Shown here piece after piece: positions 4,760 through 11,773 of a DNA stretch of 12,602 nucleotides. The stretch is from Campylobacterota bacterium (GTDB taxonomy: Bacteria > Campylobacterota > Campylobacteria > Campylobacterales > Sulfurovaceae): contig WFMX01000324.1 in NCBI GenBank assembly GCA_015488875.1, positions 1-12,602 on the forward strand. Reading direction: 5' to 3'. Below the pieces are notes generated by a model. That model was given only the letters and a program-made list of their open reading frames with translations, did no database searches and was not told the DNA's origin. Each line of letters starts with the position of its first letter. The stretch's first letter is position 1. Both the position numbers and the translations under genes were made by a program.

Positions 4760-6298
4760 CTAGCTGTACCGCTTGACTAACTCTTTGAGCTTCTCTTTGT
4801 CTATCACGATGCTCTTATCGCCACCATTTTTGGCATATAGGTCTCTCACCATCTGCTCTACCTCTATACTATCATTTGTATGAGGATAGAGGATTTTTAG
4901 AGCTTCTTTGTGGTTGGTGGATCCTCTCTTTGGTCTCCATGCTATCTGTGGTAGTATCTTGATGGCTCCCAATGTCACTATTATACCTGCCACAAATGAG
5001 GCTATGAGTATCCATATAGATGATATGGACTCTTTGGACTTTACGATCTCTTGTTCTGTTGATGACTTGCTCTCTGCTGTTTCATCACTCTTTTTGTTTG
5101 TGGTCTCTATCTTTGATGTAGGAGTCTTGGCAGTACTGCTCACTACCGTAGGTGCGACATCTTGACCGCCTGTCACTTTGATATCGAATGATTTGATATC
5201 TAAGCTTTTTGATTTGCCACTCTTGAAATCAAATACTTTGAATGACTTAGCGGGTATAGTAAAATCCTTATCCGCTATAAATACAAATTTTTTCACATAT
5301 GTACTAATGAGTCTATCTCCTACCAAATGGCTCTGCACTTTGGCATCGTCACCATATACAGTGACACCATCTATCTCATATTTGAGTGTATCAAAATCTT
5401 CCAAATTGCCCTCGCCTTTGATAGTGATAGTGAGATTGACTGGCTTGTTTGCCTTAGTGTCTGTTTTGTCTACTTTTGTATCTATGGTAAAATCACCTAT
5501 CAAATCATTGCCATCTGGTATTGGCTTGACCTCTACGGCTACGCTATTTGAGACTACCCTACTCCACTTTGGTGTGTCAAAGAATGTACCAAAGAAGTCA
5601 TCTCTCCTACGACTTCTCTGGGCTACTCTCGCAGAAGCAGATGGTATGGTGAAGTTGCCCTCATACTTAGGTGTAAGTATATATCTGAGTTCATGTACGA
5701 GGTAGTCACCTTTGCGATAAGTCTTTTCACCATCTATCTCTTTGGCGAGAAAATCTTTGAAGTTTGGTTTTTGAAATTCCACTTTCATAAGATTGGCTCT
5801 ACTGTTCTCTCCGAAATAGACGGTGAGCTGTATAGGCTGTCCTACGAAGACTTTCTCTTTGCTCACTCTCATATCTAGTGTTGCTATGCCACCTTGCTTT
5901 GAAGTAGGTGCTAGAGATTTGACCATTTTGATATCTATAGGATTGCTCTTTAGAGTCTCTCCATCTATCTTAGCTTCAAAAGGTGGTATAGTCATATTTT
6001 TATCAGGAGTAAAGGTGATCTTTAGACTCTTGATATTTTCTCTGCTAGTAGTGCCATTGATCATCTTGTATGACGATCGCGTAGAAGTAGATATAGACTC
6101 TACAGGATAGTCGCCTACCATACCTACTTTTGGCAGTGTGACATCGTCACCTTTCGCCTCTAGTGTCAAACTCACACTATTACCTGTCATTACATTGCTG
6201 TCGTTGACTTTTGCTACAAAGCTACCACCCCAAATAGAAACTAGTGATAGCTGCAGTAGTAGTGCTATCTTTGTGATATTGCTTGTTATATTTTTCAT
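4760..6298 (-). CDS. batD: BatD-like membrane-anchored periplasmic protein
   Basis: The 512-residue protein begins with a signal peptide (about 1-24). A long beta-rich exported region follows (about 28-378) with the BatD-type phrasing RVSKEKVFVGQPIQLTVYF (144-162), LVHELRYILTPKYEGNFTIP (200-219) and a second Ig-like part from about 265. A Ser/Thr/Lys-rich linker (382-425) leads to one transmembrane helix (427-447) and a short cytoplasmic tail (448-512). This is the BatD (BAT protein D) plan, where the exported part is thought to work with the vWA proteins at the membrane; the substrate is unknown. The start ATG has GAGAGG 7 nt upstream and lies 31 bp after the batC stop. It is the last gene of the cluster. 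No BatE-like TPR/SH3 gene follows. Confidence 0.85.
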   Translation of the reverse strand: MKNITSNITKIALLLQLSLVSIWGGSFVAKVNDSNVMTGNSVSLTLEAKGDDVTLPKVGMVGDYPVESISTSTRSSYKMINGTTSRENIKSLKITFTPDKNMTIPPFEAKIDGETLKSNPIDIKMVKSLAPTSKQGGIATLDMRVSKEKVFVGQPIQLTVYFGENSRANLMKVEFQKPNFKDFLAKEIDGEKTYRKGDYLVHELRYILTPKYEGNFTIPSASARVAQRSRRRDDFFGTFFDTPKWSRVVSNSVAVEVKPIPDGNDLIGDFTIDTKVDKTDTKANKPVNLTITIKGEGNLEDFDTLKYEIDGVTVYGDDAKVQSHLVGDRLISTYVKKFVFIADKDFTIPAKSFKVFDFKSGKSKSLDIKSFDIKVTGGQDVAPTVVSSTAKTPTSKIETTNKKSDETAESKSSTEQEIVKSKESISSIWILIASFVAGIIVTLGAIKILPQIAWRPKRGSTNHKEALKILYPHTNDSIEVEQMVRDLYAKNGGDKSIVIDKEKLKELVKRYS

Positions 6299-6329
6299 CT
6301 CTTATCCTCTCTTTTTGATATGATATCTA

Positions 6330-7226
6330 CTACCATGGATTGACCTCTTCGCCTCTTTTTGGCTTCTTGGGGTCGCTTGCTTGGTACATCATAGATGGTA
6401 GCTTCTTTTGATTTAGCTTTTTGAGCAATCTATTCAACTCTTTTTGAGTCATCTTTTGAGCCTTTGTCATCTTGCTCTCTTTGGGTTGATTGCCCTCTGC
6501 TGAGCCTTTGTCTTGCTTTTTGTCCTCTTTTTTCTTGCTAGACTCTTGCTTCTTCTTCTCTCCATCTTTGTTGGCTTTATCCTTTTTTTGCTGATCTTTT
6601 TTCTTTTGGTCTTGCTTTTTTTGATCTTTTTTGTCTTGATCCTTTTTGTCTTTGTCACCCTTTTTTTGCTGATTGGGCTTCTTTTGATCCTTCTTGTTCT
6701 GATCTTTTTGGTTTTGACCTTTTTTCTTTTGATCCTTCTTGTTCTGATCTTTTTTGTTTTTGTCTTTCTTGTTTTTGTCTTTTTTCTGATCTTTTTTCTT
6801 CTGCTTCTGCTGTTTTTTCTTCTGCTCCTCTTTTTTCTTCATCTTTTTTGCCAGCTCCAGATTGAACTTTGTATCTTTGTCATCTCTGATTTTGAGAGCT
6901 TTTTCATAACTCTTGATAGCGTCATCCCATTTTTTTTGCTGGAAGTAGCTATTGCCTATATTGTGATCGATATCATGCTGATCGGTTCCCTTGAGACTTT
7001 TGTACTTCTCTATAGCCTTATCATACTTTTTTGCCTTGTAGTATGAGTTGGCTATATCATATCCGACTTCAGGAGATTTCCCCTCTAATTTTTGGAAGTT
7101 GGCTAAGCTCCTGGTATAATTTTTATCGCTATATGCCATATTTGCCTCAGCTATAGTCTCAAAATCTTTCAATCCTGCCATAGCAAAGAGACTCAGGCTT
7201 AGTATAGTCATTATGTATCTTCTCAT
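6330..7226 (-). CDS. batC: BatC-like TPR protein with a long lysine-rich region
   Basis: The 298-residue protein has an N-terminal signal sequence (1-18) and two to three TPR repeats (about 21-122, clearest in DIANSYYKAKKYDKAIEKYK and NIGNSYFQQKKWDDAIKSYEKAL). An extremely biased region follows (128-240), in which about half of the residues are lysine and most of the rest are Gln, Asp or Asn. A short conserved-looking tail ends in GEEVNPW. TPR domains bind partner proteins; in this position it is the BatC component of the vWA system. The start ATG overlaps the batB stop (ATGA) and has an AAGGAGG site 8 nt upstream. The lysine tract is encoded by A-rich, repetitive DNA (6507-6845), so length variation by slippage is plausible. 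Calling the biased region disordered is inference from composition. Confidence 0.8.
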   Translation of the reverse strand: MRRYIMTILSLSLFAMAGLKDFETIAEANMAYSDKNYTRSLANFQKLEGKSPEVGYDIANSYYKAKKYDKAIEKYKSLKGTDQHDIDHNIGNSYFQQKKWDDAIKSYEKALKIRDDKDTKFNLELAKKMKKKEEQKKKQQKQKKKDQKKDKNKKDKNKKDQNKKDQKKKGQNQKDQNKKDQKKPNQQKKGDKDKKDQDKKDQKKQDQKKKDQQKKDKANKDGEKKKQESSKKKEDKKQDKGSAEGNQPKESKMTKAQKMTQKELNRLLKKLNQKKLPSMMYQASDPKKPKRGEEVNPW

Positions 7227-8206
7227 TTTGCTCTCCTCCTTCGTGGTATAGAACTCAATGCTATAAGTAGCAGAAATATAGCTATCGAGAGCGGATAGAC
7301 AAATAGCTCTACAGTATCTTTGACCTTCACTTCAGACTGTTGGACATTCTTGTGCTTGGATCTGATGGTAGTGATGAGCTTGTCTATATCCTCATTGCCG
7401 TTGGTCGCTACTACAAATGCCCCTCCGCTATCGGTCGCTATCTTGCCTAAATCATCATTTCGTTGAGTGATAGCTATGGTGCCATCCTTTTGCGTGATAG
7501 GTTTACCTCTCTCATCGAGTACTGGAGCTCCTTTCTTGGTGCCTATGAGTACTGTGTATAGCTCTATGCCACTATCTTTGATCTGCTCTGCAAATCCTTT
7601 GAGTGCTTTGGCATCTCCACCATCACTAAAGACCACCAATATCTTGGGCTTCTTCTTATCTAACATAGATGATGCTAGACGAGCTAGTGCTGTGAAATCG
7701 GTCGAAGCCATGTTGATATATCTATCATTGACCCTCTCTACTATCTGAGATAGCGTAGATTTGTCACTAGTAAATGGTGCTAAGACAAATGAAGCATGAG
7801 CGAATGCTATCACCGATACCTCATCTGTGGGCATCTTTTCAAATAGTCTAAGCATCTTCTTTTTGGCAAACTCTAGTCTATTTGGGTAGTCATCTTTACT
7901 TCTCATAGAGCCTGATATATCTAGTGCGGTCAAGAGATTGAGTCCTTTTACCTCTACTATCTTGTCGCCCCTGTTTTCTATAGGTCTTGATATCGCTACC
8001 ACCATCAAAAATATAGCCAAAAATAGCGTAATATTTCTCAGCATAGGCGGTATAGTATCGCTACCTGCACTCAGTCGTGCCAATACCTTGTCATCAAATA
8101 CTCGTGAGAGATTATCTTTGTTGGTGGATATAAGTATGGCAAATATCACCAATGGTATAGCCAAACCCCAAAATAGATATGGATACAAAAATGTAATATC
8201 ACCCAT
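7223..8206 (-). CDS. batB: BatB-like von Willebrand factor A membrane protein
   Basis: The protein has 327 residues from the chosen start. Two N-terminal membrane helices (about 8-26 and 57-73) precede a vWA domain (about 89-290) and a C-terminal helix (about 300-320). The metal-ion-dependent adhesion site is complete: DISGS (D96, S98, S100), T169 in STDFT and D195 in VFSDGG. The vWA domain probably binds a protein partner through the metal. An upstream in-frame start at 8266 exists, but the ATG at 8204-8206 has GAGGAG 6 nt before it and lies 1 bp after the batA stop, and it avoids a 59-bp overlap and an odd aromatic-rich extension. It overlaps batC by ATGA. An insert rich in charged residues (about 223-245, ending near TQRND) lies late in the vWA fold. 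Confidence 0.88.
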   Translation of the reverse strand: MGDITFLYPYLFWGLAIPLVIFAILISTNKDNLSRVFDDKVLARLSAGSDTIPPMLRNITLFLAIFLMVVAISRPIENRGDKIVEVKGLNLLTALDISGSMRSKDDYPNRLEFAKKKMLRLFEKMPTDEVSVIAFAHASFVLAPFTSDKSTLSQIVERVNDRYINMASTDFTALARLASSMLDKKKPKILVVFSDGGDAKALKGFAEQIKDSGIELYTVLIGTKKGAPVLDERGKPITQKDGTIAITQRNDDLGKIATDSGGAFVVATNGNEDIDKLITTIRSKHKNVQQSEVKVKDTVELFVYPLSIAIFLLLIALSSIPRRRRAK

Positions 8207-8207
8207 A

Positions 8208-9128
8208 CTATACTCCTCTTCTGTTGCGTAAATATACAAAAAGTAGTAGAGCCAATATAGCCACAAATAGTGGATATGTGTAGAGATATGTGTGCTGTAC
8301 TATCTTTTTGTCATTGAGCTTGGATGGCTCTAGCTTGTCTATCTCATCATATATTTGAGAGAGCATATCGCTATTGTATGCACCAAAGGCTTCACCCTTG
8401 CCCGCTTTTGCCAAATCTTTGAGATATCTACCGTTGTAGTCTCGCTGATCTCCTATGCCTATCGTATATAGCTTGACATCACTCTTTTCGATGATATTTT
8501 TGATATCTTGATAGGCTATCTTGCTCATGTTGTCTTGACCATCTGTGAGCAGTATCACTATCTTGGATTTTGCTTTACTCTTGCTCAACACACCATATGT
8601 CTGCACTAGTGCATCATTGATGGCTGTCCTCTTGCCTGCTATACCTAGCTGTTGATAGGCTATGATATCTTTGAGAAACTCCTTCTCAAATGTAAGTGGC
8701 GATGCTATGAATGCCACATCAGCGAATGTCACTACACCTATGCGGTCATCTGGTCGCTTGTCTATGAAGTCGTTCATCACCTCTTTGACCACTTGGAACT
8801 TATTTCTATATGGATCACTAGGGTCAAAACCACCTTGCCTCATAGAATCACTAGCATCTATCACTAGCATGATGTCTCTACCATTTTTATGTATGTCATG
8901 GTACTCTTTTGTGATCACAGGTGAAGCTAGAGCCGTGATAGCCCCTACTATACCTATCCATTTGAGCCACAAGAGCAGTGAGCTTTTGTTGGCTCCGCTT
9001 CTCAACATGAGCGACTCTATGTGTGGGAAGTAGATAGCTCTACTCCTCTCACTACAATATTTGGCACACACCACAAATAGTACTATCAACCCAAAAGCCA
9101 GTGGGTACTGGAAACTAAACTGATTCAT
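8208..9128 (-). CDS. batA: BatA-like von Willebrand factor A membrane protein
   Basis: From the ATG at 9126-9128 the protein has 306 residues: helices at about 8-22 and 51-69, a vWA domain (about 84-275) and a C-terminal helix (about 281-300). The metal site is complete with DASDS (D91, S93, S95), T168 in GKRTAI and D196 in LLTDGQ. It is a paralogue of the next gene (batB) with the same membrane topology, and the two probably form a complex. A possible start 15 bp upstream (9143, five extra residues MCRWQ) has no ribosome-binding site. The chosen ATG has AGGTGG just upstream and overlaps the preceding gene by 14 bp. The family is linked to MoxR ATPases and, in Bacteroides, to stress tolerance; the exact role is unknown. 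Confidence 0.88.
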   Translation of the reverse strand: MNQFSFQYPLAFGLIVLFVVCAKYCSERSRAIYFPHIESLMLRSGANKSSLLLWLKWIGIVGAITALASPVITKEYHDIHKNGRDIMLVIDASDSMRQGGFDPSDPYRNKFQVVKEVMNDFIDKRPDDRIGVVTFADVAFIASPLTFEKEFLKDIIAYQQLGIAGKRTAINDALVQTYGVLSKSKAKSKIVILLTDGQDNMSKIAYQDIKNIIEKSDVKLYTIGIGDQRDYNGRYLKDLAKAGKGEAFGAYNSDMLSQIYDEIDKLEPSKLNDKKIVQHTYLYTYPLFVAILALLLFVYLRNRRGV

Positions 9129-9579
9129 CTGCCACCTGCACATAGAGGTTGAACTGCTTTAGCGTATCTTCATCTACACTATCTACCTCTTTTTTATATT
9201 TATATCTATCTAACATAGGAGCTAGCTGTTCAAATAGCTCCTTTCTCCTATCATCCGTAGCTAGTAGTCTCGCATAGTGAGTAGCCTTGTATGCACTCTC
9301 TTTGGCATTTTGCCAATCTATAGAGTGGAGCTGAGCTAGGTATTTTCTAGCTAAATTTTCTCTACGAATCTCAAGATACTTTTTGACTACGAAAAATAGT
9401 ATAGCCACTGCTAGAATTACCCCAAATATAATAAGCCCCCAATATATATAGTAGCTATTATCGGGTATCTCTAGCAGAGGTTTGATATCTTTCAACTCCA
9501 AAGCTGGCGATGGAGCTATATTGCCTTGTCCACCCTGTGGCATCACAAGCTTCTCTAGTGTTTGGTTACTATCTAACAT
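9115..9579 (-). CDS. Single-span membrane protein of the MoxR/vWA cluster (DUF4381-like)
   Basis: This is a 154-residue protein with a short N-terminal part containing a G/P-rich stretch (about 14-25), one transmembrane helix (about 44-64) and a basic and acidic cytoplasmic tail of about 90 residues with helical character. Length, topology and position between the DUF58 gene and batA match the small DUF4381-type proteins of MoxR/vWA clusters. No enzymatic motif is visible; it probably serves as a membrane scaffold for the complex. A GTG codon at 9588 overlaps the upstream stop as GTGA, but the ATG at 9577-9579 has GAGGTG 6 nt upstream and is preferred. The 14-bp overlap with batA suggests coupled translation. 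Confidence 0.7.
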   Translation of the reverse strand: MLDSNQTLEKLVMPQGGQGNIAPSPALELKDIKPLLEIPDNSYYIYWGLIIFGVILAVAILFFVVKKYLEIRRENLARKYLAQLHSIDWQNAKESAYKATHYARLLATDDRRKELFEQLAPMLDRYKYKKEVDSVDEDTLKQFNLYVQVADESV

Positions 9580-9584
9580 CTCTA

Positions 9585-10412
9585 TCACCTCATCCGTTTT
9601 ATCAATTTCAAATATGGATCTTCGTCCGTATATATCTTGGCAAATCTTATGCCGTTTTTCTTGAACTGTTTATATAGTTTCTCGTCATTTTTGTGAAGTG
9701 CGTTTCTGTATCTGCTAAGTAGAGATCCATCTACACTACCTTCAAAACTCTTGCGACTCTCCATATCTATGAGTCTGAGATACCCTAATTCGCTAGGGTT
9801 CTCCTCAAACTTATCTCTCACTATCACTGCAAACACATCATGCTTCTTGCTGAGTAGTTTGAGGTCTATATCTCCTATAAAGTCGGATACTATAAATAGT
9901 AGAGATTTCTTTTTGACTCTACTGTATAGCGTATCCACAAATCCTTTGAAATCACCCTCTCTGCCCAACACATCAAAACTCTCTAACCCCTCAACTGCTG
10001 AGTTGACAGAGAAGAGTTTTTTGCTCGGCTTACTCTTGCTATATAGTTTGTCAGCGTAAATTATGTGTGAAAATAGATCTGCATTTTTCACTGCCGAAAA
10101 TCCCAATATAGCGGTGATCTCTGCCATCACATCGCTCTTTTGCCTCACTGTGCCAAAGTATGTAGAGCCATTCATCATGTTGGCCACCACTATATTGAGC
10201 TGTCTCTCTTCATGGTATATCTTGACAAAGGGCTTGCCCAACTTGGCGGTAGACTTCCAATCTATCTTGCGGATATCATCTCCATAGATATACTCTCTAA
10301 GCTCTGCAAACTCAAAACCTTGACCTTGAAAAACGGAGGCGTTGTTACCTAGCATCTCCCCAAAGACCTGTTTGCGTGTCTTGAAAATAATTTTTTTTGT
10401 TGCTCTGTTCAC
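9585..10412 (-). CDS. DUF58-domain protein
   Basis: The 275-residue protein carries the DUF58 signature GFEFAELREYIYGDDIRKIDW (32-52) followed by TAKLGKPFVKIYHEER (55-70). The C-terminal half (about 140-250) has a degenerate vWA-like fold, with LLFIVSDFIGDID in the position of a metal-site strand. DUF58 proteins nearly always accompany MoxR ATPases and are thought to be part of the MoxR/vWA machinery; no biochemical activity is assured. There is no signal peptide or membrane helix, so it is probably cytoplasmic. The start is GTG (10410-10412) behind AGAGG, 6 nt away. An A8 run follows the start region on the coding strand. It is separated from moxR by a 263-bp structured element, although these two genes normally sit side by side. 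Confidence 0.88.
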   Translation of the reverse strand: MNRATKKIIFKTRKQVFGEMLGNNASVFQGQGFEFAELREYIYGDDIRKIDWKSTAKLGKPFVKIYHEERQLNIVVANMMNGSTYFGTVRQKSDVMAEITAILGFSAVKNADLFSHIIYADKLYSKSKPSKKLFSVNSAVEGLESFDVLGREGDFKGFVDTLYSRVKKKSLLFIVSDFIGDIDLKLLSKKHDVFAVIVRDKFEENPSELGYLRLIDMESRKSFEGSVDGSLLSRYRNALHKNDEKLYKQFKKNGIRFAKIYTDEDPYLKLIKRMR

Positions 10413-10460
10413 TCTATTCCTCTCCTCTTGGCTATATCTTCACAAATTTATTATTGCGAT

Positions 10461-10723
10461 AGGGGTCAGAAGTTGACCATTTGAACGATCACCATGCGGG
10501 GACACAGGTTTCATTCGCTTCGCTCACAAAACCAATGTCCCCTAACCGATATCATAAACATGGTAGCATGTTAGGGGTCTGCTGATTTGTGATGCGTGAG
10601 CGTAGCGAATGCATCATGAATAACCTGACCTCGGCTAAACTGCAACACGATTACGCTACAGCCGAGGTCTGGTGATAACGATTCACTCCACTTCGTTACG
10701 CAAATCATTGTCACCTGACCCCT
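10461..10723. mobile_element. Non-coding element of nested hairpins bounded by AGGGGTCAG/CTGACCCCT
   Basis: The element is bounded by 9-bp terminal inverted repeats (10461-10469 and 10715-10723). Inside are: GGGGACA/TGTCCCC (10498-10504, 10536-10542) with a nested GGTTT/AAACC; CCCCTAAC/GTTAGGGG (10539-10546, 10570-10577) with a nested ACATG/CATGT; TGATGC/GCATCA (10590-10595, 10611-10616); perfect 10-bp arms GACCTCGGCT/AGCCGAGGTC (10627-10636, 10660-10669); and a 13-bp imperfect stem (10671-10683, 10703-10715). No ORF is present. It begins 15 bp after the moxR stop and ends 48 bp before the DUF58 start. The arrangement suggests a mobile non-autonomous repeat or a structured RNA. This element accounts for most of the 10413-10738 gap. 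Confidence 0.65.
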
Positions 10724-10738
10724 GCCCCCTCTACCACA

Positions 10739-11686
10739 CTATGGTATCGGAACTGCTTTTAGTATCTTCTCTATGATTTGGTCTTGGGTGATGCCCTCCG
10801 CCTCTGCTTCATAGCTGAGTATCACTCTGTGTCTGAGTACCTCTTTTGCTATATATGCTATCTCTATAGGAGATACAAAATCTTGTCCTTTGAGATAGGC
10901 TATAGCCCTTGAAGCCTTGTACATATCTATACTAGCCCTTGGTGATGCACCAAAATCTATGTAATTCTCTATCTCTTCGAGTCCATACTTCTTTGGCTCC
11001 CTAGTAGCAAAGACTAGCTCCACTATATACTTCTCTATCTCCTCATCTAAGTGAACCTCCATCGCCTCCTTGCGGATAGTGTCGAGATCCTCTATAGATG
11101 CCACCTGCTCTATAGTGCCGAAAGTGTCATTGGCTACTCTTCTAGCTATCTCCAACTCTTCCTCTTTAGTGTTGTATCCCACTACTACTTTCATCATAAA
11201 TCTATCTAGTTGAGCTTCGGGTAGTTCATATACTCCCTCTTGCTCTACAGGGTTTTGGGTAGCGAGTACCAAAAACGGCAGATCAAGCTTGAAGCTCTCG
11301 TCACCTATGGTGGCTTGTCGCTCTTGCATCACCTCTAGCAGTGCTGATTGTACTTTGGCTGGAGCTCTGTTGATCTCATCTGCTAGTAGCAGGTTGGTAA
11401 ATATAGGACCTTTTTTGATCTTGAAGTTATTGTGTGTAGGATCATAAATCTCTGTACCTATGATGTCGGAAGGTAGCAAATCTGGCGTGAACTGCACTCT
11501 TTTAAAGTCAAGCCCTAGAGTCTTTGCCAAAGCGTTGACCGTAGTAGTCTTGGCAAGTCCTGGTACGCCCTCTAGTAGTATATGCCCTCTGCACAAAAGA
11601 CCTGCCAAAAGCCCCTCTATCATTCTGTCTTGACCTATGACGACTTTACCTATCTCTTTTTTGATATCTGTTATTATCTGACTCAA
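10739..11686 (-). CDS. moxR: MoxR-family AAA+ ATPase
   Basis: The 315-residue AAA+ ATPase has a complete catalytic set: Walker A GVPGLAKT (40-47), Walker B LLLADE (99-104), sensor 1 at N145 in ATQNP, and the arginine-finger motif EAQLDRF (R162). The C-terminal lid (about 220-315) contains GASPRAS, a MoxR-type sensor-2 region. MoxR proteins are chaperone-like ATPases that act on vWA-domain partners, and here the partners are encoded immediately downstream. The start is TTG (11684-11686) with AAGGAG 6 nt upstream; no better in-frame ATG is seen. It follows tilS after 87 bp, a gap that may hold a promoter (TAAAAT-like hexamer), though none is convincing. Confidence 0.95.
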   Translation of the reverse strand: MSQIITDIKKEIGKVVIGQDRMIEGLLAGLLCRGHILLEGVPGLAKTTTVNALAKTLGLDFKRVQFTPDLLPSDIIGTEIYDPTHNNFKIKKGPIFTNLLLADEINRAPAKVQSALLEVMQERQATIGDESFKLDLPFLVLATQNPVEQEGVYELPEAQLDRFMMKVVVGYNTKEEELEIARRVANDTFGTIEQVASIEDLDTIRKEAMEVHLDEEIEKYIVELVFATREPKKYGLEEIENYIDFGASPRASIDMYKASRAIAYLKGQDFVSPIEIAYIAKEVLRHRVILSYEAEAEGITQDQIIEKILKAVPIP

Positions 11687-11773
11687 ATCTATCTCCTTAT
11701 ATTCTGATTGGTTACTGTTGAGAGAATTTTACTTAGTTGTAGTAACTGAATGATTAATATATGGTGCTAAAGA

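Noticed and set aside
5178..5705. 175-aa plus-strand ORF antisense to batD
   Set aside because: No start context or recognisable motif; batD is well supported on the other strand in the same bases.
6513..7046. 177-aa plus-strand ORF rich in Leu, Phe and Val that looks like a membrane protein
   Set aside because: It is the antisense reading of the lysine-rich batC tract; complementing AAA/AAG-rich codons produces Leu/Phe/Val strings.
8207..8266. Upstream extension of batB beginning MWLYWLYYF
   Set aside because: It would overlap batA by 59 bp and lacks a ribosome-binding site; the ATG at 8206 has GAGGAG and standard spacing.
10461..10723. CRISPR array or integron attC array reading of the hairpin element
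   Set aside because: The hairpins differ in sequence, there are no regularly spaced identical repeats, and no integrase-type core sites or cassettes are present.
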